NCBI RefSeq assembly: GCF_001662875.1
Contig: NZ_JPVZ01000003.1
Span: 62,001-126,000 of the forward strand
DNA from: Thalassospira tepidiphila MCCC 1A03514
GTDB taxonomy: Bacteria; Pseudomonadota; Alphaproteobacteria; Rhodospirillales; Thalassospiraceae
Direction of reading: 5' to 3'
DNA: 64,000 bases
How positions within the stretch are numbered: position 1 is the stretch's first letter; every line of letters begins with the position of its first letter. Shown in pieces: positions 26,947 to 35,659 of the stretch. The notes beneath the pieces were generated by a model. That model searched no databases. It was not told where the DNA came from and saw only the letters and a list, made by a program, of their open reading frames with translations. Both the position numbers and the translations under genes were made by a program.

Positions 26947-27852
26947 TCAAGCCGGGTGGGATCGCCACCATTCAATGCAGTTTTGAAGTGCCGCTTGGAG
27001 ATCAAATTCGCGTCTGAATCCAACCGTTTCGGTAAGCGTTGAGGTATCCGCAACCAGATAGGGCGGGTCATCAGGGCGGTCTGGAATGCTGCCCGCTGCG
27101 ATGGTGCCACGGCCAATGAGGCTTTTGATGGTTTCGGCTACCTCAAGCAGGCTGTGGCCTTCGCCGGATGCGATATTGATCAGGCCCGTGAAGGGATGAT
27201 CGATCAGCTTGGCAAAGGCGGCACCGGCATCGGCGACATGCATGAAATCGCGGATTTGTTTGCCGGAACTCATTTTGGCGGCTTCACCAGCCAGAAGGGC
27301 GCGTGTGATGGCCGGAACAAACCGTGCGGGGGCCTCTTTCGGGCCGCACAGCAGGAACAGGCGTCCCCAGGCGATGGAGGCACCCTTGGCGTTCAGGTCC
27401 AGACAATGCTGGGCAAGCTTGTGCTTTTCCTGACCATAGATTGTGTGCGGATTGCAGGTTGCATCCTCAGTCAGTTTCTGACCCGCCGCAATGCCTTGCC
27501 AGTCATATTCGGCACAGCTTCCGGCGAGCACGGCACGCTTGCCGCCTTGATCATGGAAACGATCAAGAAGATCGATACTGGCTTCGCGCCAATCGGGATT
27601 ATCCGGCGCGTTCCAAAAATGACCGTGCGTGGTCTGCCAGGCCAGGTGGATCAGGCCGTCGGGACGTTCGGATGCGATCAGGTGTTTGCGAAAACTGGCA
27701 TCCAGCAGGTCACCCGCGATATGCCGCCCGGGCAGATCGCCAGCTTGTAGGGCAGAGCGCCCGCAGGTGATGACATCATGGCCAGCCGAGATCAGTTTTT
27801 GGCAGGCATAGGGGCCGATCAGGCCGTTGGCGCCGGTGACGAGGACCTTCAT
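26947..27852 (-). CDS. NAD-dependent epimerase/dehydratase (SDR) of the sugar operon
   Basis: 301 aa extended SDR. It has the N-terminal TGANGLIGPYAC nucleotide loop and a YGQEKHK segment holding the Tyr and Lys of the YxxxK catalytic pair. A C-terminal sugar-nucleotide binding half follows. It is the last gene of the five-gene operon and its ATG overlaps the stop of the RmlC-like gene. It is probably a 4-keto reductase or epimerase finishing a deoxysugar nucleotide. The exact product cannot be told. Confidence 0.87.
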   Translation of the reverse strand: MKVLVTGANGLIGPYACQKLISAGHDVITCGRSALQAGDLPGRHIAGDLLDASFRKHLIASERPDGLIHLAWQTTHGHFWNAPDNPDWREASIDLLDRFHDQGGKRAVLAGSCAEYDWQGIAAGQKLTEDATCNPHTIYGQEKHKLAQHCLDLNAKGASIAWGRLFLLCGPKEAPARFVPAITRALLAGEAAKMSSGKQIRDFMHVADAGAAFAKLIDHPFTGLINIASGEGHSLLEVAETIKSLIGRGTIAAGSIPDRPDDPPYLVADTSTLTETVGFRREFDLQAALQNCIEWWRSHPA

Positions 27853-28385
27853 TTTGACGGCTCGTAATCTGGGTAGTTGGCATCGCGGTCATTAATGATC
27901 GCAGGCTTTTCTGGCCATTCGATGTCAAAAGTGGGATCGTTCCAGCGCACGCCCGATGCGAGATCGGGCACGAAGGGGGCGCCCATCAGATAGAGGACCT
28001 CGGTATTGGGTTCAAGCGTCATAAAACCATGTGCGCAGCCTGCCGGGATGATCAGGGAATTGCGGTTAGCTGCCGACAATTTGGCACCGACCCATTTGCA
28101 ATAGGTCGGTGAGCTTGGGCGGAGGTCAATGACAACATCAAAGATCGCACCGGAAATGCAGCGCACGATCTTTGGGTCACCAACCGGGACGGCCTGATAA
28201 TGCATGCCGCGCAGCGTGCCCGCGTGATGGTTAAAGGACAGATTTGCCTGATCGATATCGAATTCATGGCCGTTAGAGGCAAGTTCCTGCTTGCAGAAGG
28301 AGCGCGCGAAAAAGCCGCGATCATCGCTGTGCTTTTCAAGCTCGATCAGGTCGACGCCTTTTATGTCTGTCGCGACAAATTTCAT
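27849..28385 (-). CDS. dTDP-4-dehydrorhamnose 3,5-epimerase-like (RmlC family)
   Basis: 178 aa cupin enzyme. The LRGMHYQ motif carries the catalytic His and GVRWNDP is the conserved C-terminal motif of RmlC proteins. It epimerises 4-keto-6-deoxy sugar nucleotides at C3 and/or C5. The ATG at 28385 overlaps the stop of the methyltransferase gene and its own stop overlaps the next start, so three genes are coupled. With a cytidylyltransferase in the operon its substrate may be CDP-linked rather than dTDP-linked. Confidence 0.9.
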   Translation of the reverse strand: MKFVATDIKGVDLIELEKHSDDRGFFARSFCKQELASNGHEFDIDQANLSFNHHAGTLRGMHYQAVPVGDPKIVRCISGAIFDVVIDLRPSSPTYCKWVGAKLSAANRNSLIIPAGCAHGFMTLEPNTEVLYLMGAPFVPDLASGVRWNDPTFDIEWPEKPAIINDRDANYPDYEPSK

Positions 28386-29614
28386 CCGATCACTTCGACC
28401 TTGGGGATGGCAACCATGAACTGTCCGCCCCAATCCTTGACATGCGCCATGTCTTTCATGATTTCGGTCGACAGGTTCCAGGGCAGGATCAGGACATAAT
28501 TCGGCTTGGCGACCTTGAGGTGGTCGGGGGCGTGGACCGGGATGTGGCTTCCGGGCAGGAGCGTGTTTTGCTTGTGCGGGTTGGCATCAACCACAAAATC
28601 AATCAGATTTGTGCCAATGTCGCAGTAGTTCAACAGCGTGTTGCCCTTGGCGGCCGCGCCATAACCGGCGACGGTTTTACCCTCTGTCTTGGCCGATTTC
28701 AGGAACGCCAAAAGGTCGTCACGGATCTTGCGGCATTTGGCGTCAAAGCCCTCGTAGCAGGCAAGGGTCGCAATGCCAGCATCAGCCTCTTTGGCGCGAA
28801 GGGCTGCAAGGCGGTCAGTCTCGGGCCGGGTGCCGATGGTTTTCTGGGCCCAGACGCGCAAGCTGCCGCCATGGGTTGGGAGTTCTTCAACATCAAAGAC
28901 CTTAAGGCCATTTTGCTCAAAACATTTCTCGACCGCGTAAAGCGACAGGTAGGAGAAATGTTCGTGGTAAATGGTGTCGAACTGGGTCTTTTCCAGAAGG
29001 TTCAGAAGATGCGGGAATTCAAAGGTTGATACCCCGTCATCGGCTAGAACAGTGGCAAAGCCTGAAACGAAATCGTTGATATCGGGCACGTGGGCCAGAA
29101 CGTTGTTTGCGGCGGTCAGGTTCGCGTGGCCGTGTTCGGCGACGACCTTTTCGGCCGTTTCCTTGCCAAAGAAGGCCACCAGGCTTTTAACACCTTTTTT
29201 CTCGGCTTCCTTGGCAATGTTGGCAGCCGGTTCAACGCCCAGAACCGGGATTGATTTGGCAACAAAATGCTGCAGCAAATAGCCATCGTTGGATGCCACT
29301 TCGACCACGAAAGAGTCTTTGCCAAGATCAAGCCGTTCTGCTGCTGCTTCGCAGTATTTGCGGGCATGCTCGACCCAGCTTGAGGAGTAGCTTGAGAAAT
29401 AGGCGTAATGACTGAAGATGTCAGACGGCGGGACAACGTCATCGACCTGCACCAGGAAACAGTTCCCGCACACACGCGCATGCAGCGGATAGCGTGGATC
29501 GTTTTGATCAGCTCGATCCATCGGCACATAGGAGTTGGCAAGCGCACTCAGGCCAAGATCAACGAGAGTGTGTTTCAGGTCGGTTCCGCAGGCGCGGCAG
29601 GTTGGCGTTGTCAT
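28382..29614 (-). CDS. Nucleotide-sugar C-methyltransferase (TylCIII-like)
   Basis: 410 aa SAM-dependent methyltransferase with the three-part layout of sugar 3-C-methyltransferases. An N-terminal zinc-binding domain starts C-R-A-C-G and has a second C-G-N-C pair near residue 49. The SAM-binding core shows VEVASNDGYLLQHF near residue 103. The C-terminal domain carries VAGYGAAAKGNTLLNY. Such enzymes methylate C3 of 4-keto-deoxy sugar nucleotides, making branched sugars. Its neighbours supply activation (rfbF), epimerisation and reduction. Confidence 0.9.
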   Translation of the reverse strand: MTTPTCRACGTDLKHTLVDLGLSALANSYVPMDRADQNDPRYPLHARVCGNCFLVQVDDVVPPSDIFSHYAYFSSYSSSWVEHARKYCEAAAERLDLGKDSFVVEVASNDGYLLQHFVAKSIPVLGVEPAANIAKEAEKKGVKSLVAFFGKETAEKVVAEHGHANLTAANNVLAHVPDINDFVSGFATVLADDGVSTFEFPHLLNLLEKTQFDTIYHEHFSYLSLYAVEKCFEQNGLKVFDVEELPTHGGSLRVWAQKTIGTRPETDRLAALRAKEADAGIATLACYEGFDAKCRKIRDDLLAFLKSAKTEGKTVAGYGAAAKGNTLLNYCDIGTNLIDFVVDANPHKQNTLLPGSHIPVHAPDHLKVAKPNYVLILPWNLSTEIMKDMAHVKDWGGQFMVAIPKVEVIG

Positions 29615-29692
29615 TTCGTATCCATCATCACATCAGGCGGGGCGATCTGGAGCCCCGGGATTTAGCGCATTTCAGCCGTGATCGGGTTTGGC

Positions 29693-30463
29693 TTACCAAA
29701 CTTTCCACGGTGCTTTGCCTTCTGACCACAAGTTTTCAAGCATATGCCTTTCGCGAAGTGTATCCATCGGTTGCCAGAAACCATCGTGACGCCACGCAGA
29801 AAGTTCACCCTGATCAGACAGGTTGCGCAGCGGTTCTGCTTCCCAGACGGTTTTGTCTTCGGCAATTTCGTTGAGCACGGATTTTTCGCAGACGAAGAAG
29901 CCAGCATTGATGCGAGCACCATCGCCAAGCGGCTTCTCCTGAAAAGAGGTGACGCGATCGCCATCAAGGACCGTCGCACCGAAGCGGCCCGGAGGTGAGA
30001 CCACCGTCATGGTTGCCTTGCGGCCCTGTTTTTTGTGGAAGTCGATACTGGCGGTGATATCAACATTGCCGAGCCCGTCGCCGTAGGTCAGGCAGAAGGG
30101 CGCATTATCATCAAGATGGTCAACGACACGCTTGATACGGCCGCCTGTCATGCTGTTCAGGCCGGTATCGACCAGCGTTATTTTCCAGGGTTCTGCATTG
30201 GCATTGTGGTATTCGAGCTGATTGGTCGCCATATCAATGGTGACGTCGGCATGATGCAGGAAGTAGTTGGCGAAATATTCCTTGATCACATAGCCCTTGT
30301 AGCCAAGGCAGATCACGAATTCATTCACCCCGTGTGCCGCGTAAATCTTCATCAGGTGCCACAGGATCGGCTTGCCACCAATTTCGACCATCGGCTTTGG
30401 TCTGACCGATGTTTCTTCACTCAGTCGGCTGCCATATCCGCCTGCAAGAATTACTGCCTTCAT
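29693..30463 (-). CDS. rfbF: Glucose-1-phosphate cytidylyltransferase
   Basis: 256 aa nucleotidyltransferase that makes CDP-glucose from CTP and glucose-1-phosphate. The N-terminal signature [13 protein letters not shown], followed by [18 protein letters not shown], is diagnostic. CDP-glucose is the entry to CDP-deoxysugars such as abequose and tyvelose. The usual next enzyme, CDP-glucose 4,6-dehydratase, is not encoded next to it. It is the second gene of the leftward sugar operon. Confidence 0.94.
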   Translation of the reverse strand: MKAVILAGGYGSRLSEETSVRPKPMVEIGGKPILWHLMKIYAAHGVNEFVICLGYKGYVIKEYFANYFLHHADVTIDMATNQLEYHNANAEPWKITLVDTGLNSMTGGRIKRVVDHLDDNAPFCLTYGDGLGNVDITASIDFHKKQGRKATMTVVSPPGRFGATVLDGDRVTSFQEKPLGDGARINAGFFVCEKSVLNEIAEDKTVWEAEPLRNLSDQGELSAWRHDGFWQPMDTLRERHMLENLWSEGKAPWKVW

Positions 30464-30505
30464 TTGAAAAGAATTCCACTCACTCAGGGTTTGCTTTCAG
30501 AGGCC

Positions 30506-31399
30506 TTAACGCTGTGTCGCGCGCGGCTGTTTTGAGGCCCGCAGACCGATCAACGCGCCAAGCGAGCCAAAAAATCTTGCAAGATCACGCCAGCCCTTTT
30601 TGCGTTGCAGGGTGATCCCATACAAGAGGGCCTTCCAGCCAAATCGCACAGTGTGTTTCAGACCAAGACATATCGCCGCCAAACGGCCCTTATATTTGCG
30701 TTCAAAGTATATGCGTGACCATGCAAGGTGCCAGAACTTTTCCCAGTAATAAGCACGGTTGGGGCGAACTGACCCCCCATTGAGATGCATGACAACTGAA
30801 TCAGCAACAAGGATCATGCCATGCCCGGCACGGAGCATGCGTGCGCACATGTCGTCATCGTCGAAATAAAGAAAAATTTCCGGATCATAGAAACCAACCT
30901 GACGCATGACGTCCATGCGGACCAGATTGACCGCGCCGGATAGGAATTCGACGCAGAGCGGCCCTTCGGGCACGCAATCATAGGCAAGTCGGCCATAATC
31001 GCGACGTTTCCAGAGTTCGACATCATGGCTGGGTTCGATATCGCCGTTGCCATCCTTATGCAGTGGGCCGAACATCGCAGCATCTGGGTATTGGTCCGCG
31101 GCGGCGACAAGTGCGTCAATGGCATCACCGGTCATCAAAGAGTCCGGATTGGCCAGCAGGGCAAATTCGGTTTCGACAATCTCAAGACCCTGACTCGCAG
31201 CGGTTCCATAGCCAAGGCCAACGCGATTGCGGATGATTTTGGCATCCGGGCGCAAATTGGTGACGATATCAAGCGTATCGTCCTCGGAAGCGTTATCGAT
31301 GACAATCAGTGGCAGGTCGGCAGGAAGCGATTTCAACAGCCCGCCAATAACGAGCCCCCCGTTATGGGTGATCGTGATAACTGTTGTTCTCGTCGTCAT
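30506..31399 (-). CDS. Family 2 glycosyltransferase (rhamnosyltransferase-like)
   Basis: 297 aa GT-A enzyme. The N-terminal VITITHNGGLVIGGLLKSL and the ALLANPD motif belong to WbbL-type GT2 enzymes, and the YFDDDDMCARML segment holds the acidic residues expected near the catalytic base. It probably adds a (deoxy)sugar to a cell-surface glycan. It is the first gene of the operon, with AGGAAAAA before the ATG at 31399. A basic and hydrophobic C-terminal stretch may touch the membrane. Confidence 0.9.
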   Translation of the reverse strand: MTTRTTVITITHNGGLVIGGLLKSLPADLPLIVIDNASEDDTLDIVTNLRPDAKIIRNRVGLGYGTAASQGLEIVETEFALLANPDSLMTGDAIDALVAAADQYPDAAMFGPLHKDGNGDIEPSHDVELWKRRDYGRLAYDCVPEGPLCVEFLSGAVNLVRMDVMRQVGFYDPEIFLYFDDDDMCARMLRAGHGMILVADSVVMHLNGGSVRPNRAYYWEKFWHLAWSRIYFERKYKGRLAAICLGLKHTVRFGWKALLYGITLQRKKGWRDLARFFGSLGALIGLRASKQPRATQR

Positions 31400-31694
31400 T
31401 TATTTTTCCTGCAGAAAATCCATGTCCCGTGTGGGGCTGAACATACTCAATCCGAACATAATGTCCAACGACAGATTCCGGCCAAGTTGAAAATAATCGT
31501 GGGCATTCCCGCGCCTTAAAAAGCTCAGAAGTTTTAGTGCGCTTATAAGGGTGTTTGCTGTTTTGCTGTTGAAAGCATTTCCGCGAGGATTTAGAAAATG
31601 CGGCAGGAAAAATATTGCTTGTTCGCTTTGCGGATGCGGGTGGTTGTGCCGCAAAACGAACTCCTTAACACGCATATCAACAGAAAGACTTTTT
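31400..31694. other. AT-rich divergent promoter region of the sugar genes
   Basis: 295 bp between the leftward GT2 operon and the rightward epimerase gene. It is visibly richer in A/T than its surroundings. No gene with a ribosome site is seen. Confidence 0.45.
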
Positions 31695-32723
31695 ATGAAA
31701 GTATTATTGACCGGTTATCAGGGCTATGTCGGAAGTGTCATGTCCGGGTATCTCAAGTCCCGCGGCCATTCTGTCATCGGTCTTGATACAGGCTATTTCA
31801 ATGGTCTCGACCTTTGGACGCCGCCATCCGTGGATGAAGTCAGAACCGTTGATATGCGAAATGTGCAGGAAAAGGATATCGAAGGCGTTGAAGCCATCAT
31901 TCATCTGGCTGCGCTCAGCAATGACCCGCTGGGTGATTTTGCGCCGGAGTTGACTGACGATATCAATTTCAAGGCAACCATGAAATTGGCCGAGATAGCC
32001 AAGAAGCATGGCATCAAACGTTTTGTGTTTGCGTCTTCTTGTTCGCTTTACGGTGCTGCTGATGTTTCAAAGCCGGTCGATGAAACATCGCCAACGCTTC
32101 CTCTGACGCCTTATGCGAAAAGCAAAATTGATTGTGAAAACGCCTTGCTTGCGATGAAAGACGAGAACTTCGAGCCAGTCTTCATGCGCAATGCGACGTG
32201 TTATGGTGACTCCCCGCGTATTCGTATTGATGTTGTCCTGAATAACCTGACAGCCCGTGCGATTGTTTCTGGAGAGGTGAAGCTTTTGTCTGATGGATCT
32301 GCATGGCGCCCGCTTTTGCATGTCGAAGACATGAGCGCGAGTTTTGAAGCAGTTCTGACCGCACCAGCCAACCTTGTGAGTGGGGAAGCCTTTAACGTTG
32401 GCACCAACGAGCAGAATTATCAGGTTATTGATATTGCCAGAACCGTTCAGAAAGTCGTTCCGGGTTGTGATCTGACTTATTCCGATGACGCGCAGGCGGA
32501 TGCACGCAGCTACCGCGTGTCATTTGACAAGCTTCATAGTGTGCTTCCGAATATCGGTTTCAAATGGAATGCAGAAAAGGGGGCTGCGCAGGTTGCTGAG
32601 CGCCTGAAAGCGGAAAAAGCGAAAGCAGAAGACCTGTTTGGTAGAAAGCACATTCGTCTTGAGCAGCTTAAGTATCTGGTGGAAAACCAGAACGTGAACG
32701 CGGATCTTTTCTGGAACGCTTAA
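31695..32723 (+). CDS. NAD-dependent epimerase/dehydratase (extended SDR)
   Basis: 342 aa. The nucleotide loop TGYQGYVGS is at the N-terminus, the active-site Ser in ASSCSLYG near residue 117, and Tyr/Lys in YAKSK near 142-146. It acts on a nucleotide sugar. It is divergent from the glycan operon, so it may complete the same pathway, for example as the missing dehydratase or an epimerase. However, the Thr-Asp-Glu triad of true 4,6-dehydratases is not evident. The ATG at 31695 starts the conserved first strand. The upstream open frame is not coding. The C-terminal 60 residues are Lys/Glu-rich. Confidence 0.87.
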   Translation: MKVLLTGYQGYVGSVMSGYLKSRGHSVIGLDTGYFNGLDLWTPPSVDEVRTVDMRNVQEKDIEGVEAIIHLAALSNDPLGDFAPELTDDINFKATMKLAEIAKKHGIKRFVFASSCSLYGAADVSKPVDETSPTLPLTPYAKSKIDCENALLAMKDENFEPVFMRNATCYGDSPRIRIDVVLNNLTARAIVSGEVKLLSDGSAWRPLLHVEDMSASFEAVLTAPANLVSGEAFNVGTNEQNYQVIDIARTVQKVVPGCDLTYSDDAQADARSYRVSFDKLHSVLPNIGFKWNAEKGAAQVAERLKAEKAKAEDLFGRKHIRLEQLKYLVENQNVNADLFWNA

Positions 32724-32750
32724 ACCGTAAGAGTCGACGAACCAGTCCGC

Positions 32751-33713
32751 TTATAGCGGGCTGATTCTTATGCCTCCGACCCAACGAACGCCGGTAAAGT
32801 TATCGAGGAAATTACGTTTGCCGGTCAGGGTTTCGTGGCCGGTGTTGGTGAGTGTGATGGTGCGTTCGGCCCAGTTGGTTTTGGGCGCGGCGGGCGTCAG
32901 GGTGAATAGCGGGTCTTGGCAGTCCATCATCCATTGGATTTCTGACCAGAACATCAGATCGCCGAGATAGGGCAGCGGATCAACGCTTTGCATCAGGTGG
33001 CCAAAGACCTTGCCGACGGGGAGCGGGCTGTAGTCTTTGATGATTTGCAGGGTGAGTTTTTGGGTCAGGCTCAGGCCAGTTTGCGGATCGGGCAGTTCGG
33101 CGAGGTGGCGTTTGACGGCCTCTGGCATGTGGGGCAGGGGTGCATTGCCGGGTTCCGCAAGCGTTTTGAGGTCTTTCGGGGTGTCTTGGCGGACTGCCTT
33201 CCAGACTTTGCTGCCAAATGTCATCATGTCGCTGTTAAGTGGCGTGCGTTGAGTGTTCCAGCACCAGATCAGACCATCGAGGGAGAGTTGACCAAGGCCG
33301 ATGAAGCGTTCGATGGTTTCGGATGCGGGCGCGTGATTGACAGAGATGACGTCGATATTGGTTTCGGGCTGGATGGTGGCGATGGCATCCATCAGGAAGG
33401 CCAGGATCAGCTGATCGTAGCTGTCATGTTCGAACCAGAGCACGACATGGTCATACTGCCCAAGGCGACCCAGCGCATCATATTCTCGCCTGAGGCGTTC
33501 AAGTGCTGCATCACTTGGCAGGTCGTAAGCACCGGCAATAAAGGCCGCACGGGTTTCGATGAAGGCATCGCGTGGCAGATCGGGCACCGGGCCCTGACAA
33601 AACGGATCGGAGAATTCCAGAAAATCGCCGATGAAGCCTGCCTGCTTGAGGCCATCGCGGATATCGGATCCGCAACGGACATGCAGCGTGGCTTGGGTGT
33701 CGAGCGGTTTCAT
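32751..33713 (-). CDS. DUF1835 domain-containing protein
   Basis: 320 aa soluble protein. The N-terminal LHVRCGSDIRDGLKQAGF, the following DPFCQGP and the LWFEHDSYDQLIL motif match DUF1835. The C-terminal half resembles the associated helical region. No enzymatic function is known to me. It is translated from an ATG whose first base is the last base of the preceding stop (TAATG), so it is tightly coupled to the small gene upstream. Confidence 0.8.
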   Translation of the reverse strand: MKPLDTQATLHVRCGSDIRDGLKQAGFIGDFLEFSDPFCQGPVPDLPRDAFIETRAAFIAGAYDLPSDAALERLRREYDALGRLGQYDHVVLWFEHDSYDQLILAFLMDAIATIQPETNIDVISVNHAPASETIERFIGLGQLSLDGLIWCWNTQRTPLNSDMMTFGSKVWKAVRQDTPKDLKTLAEPGNAPLPHMPEAVKRHLAELPDPQTGLSLTQKLTLQIIKDYSPLPVGKVFGHLMQSVDPLPYLGDLMFWSEIQWMMDCQDPLFTLTPAAPKTNWAERTITLTNTGHETLTGKRNFLDNFTGVRWVGGIRISPL

Positions 33714-34054
33714 TATTCGCCCGGGATCGGGACGCCTGAGCTCGCCCGAAGGGCACTCAGCAATGAGAGCATGTTGTCGGGCACATCGGATGCGGCGATT
33801 TTGGCATTGGCCGGATCGTCGTCCGGATTGGCAAACAAGGGCGCAATGTCGCCAAGGCGGGCAGACCGCAGTGCAATCAGAAGGTCAATCAGTGATTTCT
33901 CATCATCGCGGGCCGCTGCGCGAAGCTTTTCAATGTCGTCGTCGGTATCTGGCAGAACGGTTATTTCCTGACAAAGCGTTTGAAACGACATGTGCGCCAG
34001 TGCACCCACGATGTCACGCGCGGTGTGATCGGATGGCTGTTTGGTGTCGGTCAT
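33713..34054 (-). CDS. Small acidic hypothetical protein coupled to DUF1835
   Basis: 113 aa, Asp-rich and helical, not recognised. The ATG at 34054 follows AGGAG by 9 nt. The longer open frame to 34174 would overlap ppx. Its stop and the DUF1835 start share one base. It may be the partner of the DUF1835 protein. Confidence 0.65.
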   Translation of the reverse strand: MTDTKQPSDHTARDIVGALAHMSFQTLCQEITVLPDTDDDIEKLRAAARDDEKSLIDLLIALRSARLGDIAPLFANPDDDPANAKIAASDVPDNMLSLLSALRASSGVPIPGE

Positions 34055-34151
34055 GACACGGCACTCCTGATCAGAAAAGAGATCGTTGATGGTGCCGGTT
34101 TTGGTGTGGGGCGTCAATAAAATGCGCGGTCTGATTGTGCGCGTTTGGGCG

Positions 34152-35633
34152 CTATTCGGCGAGGCGGACAACACTTTCGCGGTTCATCAGCTTGGCCAGT
34201 TTCGACAGGCGCTGTTCGACGACTTCGCCGTACAGGGCCGATGCCTGCTTTTCGAATTGCAAGATCAGCTTGCCTTCTTCGAGCAGCAATTGCGTTTGCG
34301 GCAGGATGCCTTCGACCCCGCCAGACAGCGTATGACCCAAGCGAATGACATGGCCAAACAAACGGCCCGTCAGGCGGTCCTCGTCGCTGAGGATGCGGTC
34401 GCTGGCTTCGTCGCCCTTGAAATTGCCGGTATAGCGCGAGCCGATGGTGTAGGCGAGGAACACCCGGTCATGGTGATTAAGGTCGATATAGGGATGACGC
34501 AGAATGCGGTTATAGCTTTGCTCTGCGCGGTAATCGGGATGTTCGTTCCAGCCGATATCCCCGATGATGCAGGCCGCCAAACGCAGCCGTTCGATATTGA
34601 CCGGCAGTTCCGAGAAGATCGGCGCGCACCATTGCGCGACTTCTTCGCCGTGCTGATGGAAACGTTCGCCGTCTTCAGCAAAGCTAAAGCAGGCTTCAAG
34701 CACCGGGTCGCGTTGACGCAGATCTTCGGGCAGGACTTCATACATCCAGCCTTCGCGAAGCCCATGGCCGGAAAAGACAACTTCCTTTGGCTTCATGCGG
34801 GTCATCAGCATGTTCATGACAAGCGATGCATGCGGCAGGCTGTCGATACGGCGTTTGGACACACCGCCGATCTTTTCAAGCGATACCCGGCTTTGCTGGG
34901 AAATGATGTGGGTCAGTTCGGCCATTTCCGACTGCGGCATGGCAAGATTATGCACCACCGAAATCGGATAGTTTTCCTGGGCAATGAACAGCTTGGCGAT
35001 TGAGCGCCAGGAACCGCCAACGGCATAAAGCTGTTGGCCTTTGCCCTCAGCCAGCCAATCGACCGTATCAAGGTGCTGATTGATTTCAGCCGTCAGGCGG
35101 GCCCGGTCAGAGCCAAACACCGTATGCAGGCGCATCGCACCCAAAGGCAGGCTGACACGTTTTTTGATCTCGCCCTGATCAAGTAAAACCAGTTCCAGCG
35201 ATCCGCCGCCGATATCGCCCATGATGCCCGATGCCATCGGATCACCGGATATGATGCCAAGGGCCGACAGGCGGGCTTCTTCAAGGCCGTCAATCACCTT
35301 GACCGTCAGGCCGGTTTCCGATGCCACGCGATCACAGAATTCCTTGCCGTCGCTGGCAGCGCGCACAGCAGCGGTTGCGAGCACATCGACATGGGTGACT
35401 TTCATCGCACGCAACAGTTTCGCAAAGCGGTGCATGGCGACCACGGCAAGCTCCACCCCCTCCGGGTTAAGCTTGCCGGTGTTTTCCGGGTCACGGCCAA
35501 GGCCGCACATGACCTTTTCATTGAAGATCGGCATCGGTGCGCGGGTCATGCCATCAAAAATGACAAGCCGCACAGAGTTGGAGCCAACATCTATGATCGC
35601 GATGCGGTTGGAAGCCCGTTGGTCAGTCAGCAT
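34152..35633 (-). CDS. ppx: Ppx/GppA family exopolyphosphatase
   Basis: 493 aa of the ASKHA fold. The phosphate-1 loop (IIDVGSNSVRLVIFD) is at the N-terminus and the second glycine loop (MGDIGGGSLELVLLD) near residue 140. A C-terminal HD-like helical region (EHPDYRAEQSYNRIL) follows. Members hydrolyse polyphosphate and/or pppGpp. It sits 26 nt downstream of ppk on the same strand, so synthesis and breakdown of polyphosphate are co-encoded. Confidence 0.92.
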   Translation of the reverse strand: MLTDQRASNRIAIIDVGSNSVRLVIFDGMTRAPMPIFNEKVMCGLGRDPENTGKLNPEGVELAVVAMHRFAKLLRAMKVTHVDVLATAAVRAASDGKEFCDRVASETGLTVKVIDGLEEARLSALGIISGDPMASGIMGDIGGGSLELVLLDQGEIKKRVSLPLGAMRLHTVFGSDRARLTAEINQHLDTVDWLAEGKGQQLYAVGGSWRSIAKLFIAQENYPISVVHNLAMPQSEMAELTHIISQQSRVSLEKIGGVSKRRIDSLPHASLVMNMLMTRMKPKEVVFSGHGLREGWMYEVLPEDLRQRDPVLEACFSFAEDGERFHQHGEEVAQWCAPIFSELPVNIERLRLAACIIGDIGWNEHPDYRAEQSYNRILRHPYIDLNHHDRVFLAYTIGSRYTGNFKGDEASDRILSDEDRLTGRLFGHVIRLGHTLSGGVEGILPQTQLLLEEGKLILQFEKQASALYGEVVEQRLSKLAKLMNRESVVRLAE

Positions 35634-35659
35634 AAGATGTTGGCACCTGTTGGTCGTCT

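Noticed and set aside
32743-32764. Hairpin AGTCCGC/GCGGGCT at the convergent ends of the SDR (31695) and DUF1835 genes
   Set aside because: One wobble pair, no T run on either strand, and it overlaps the DUF1835 stop; too weak to call a terminator.
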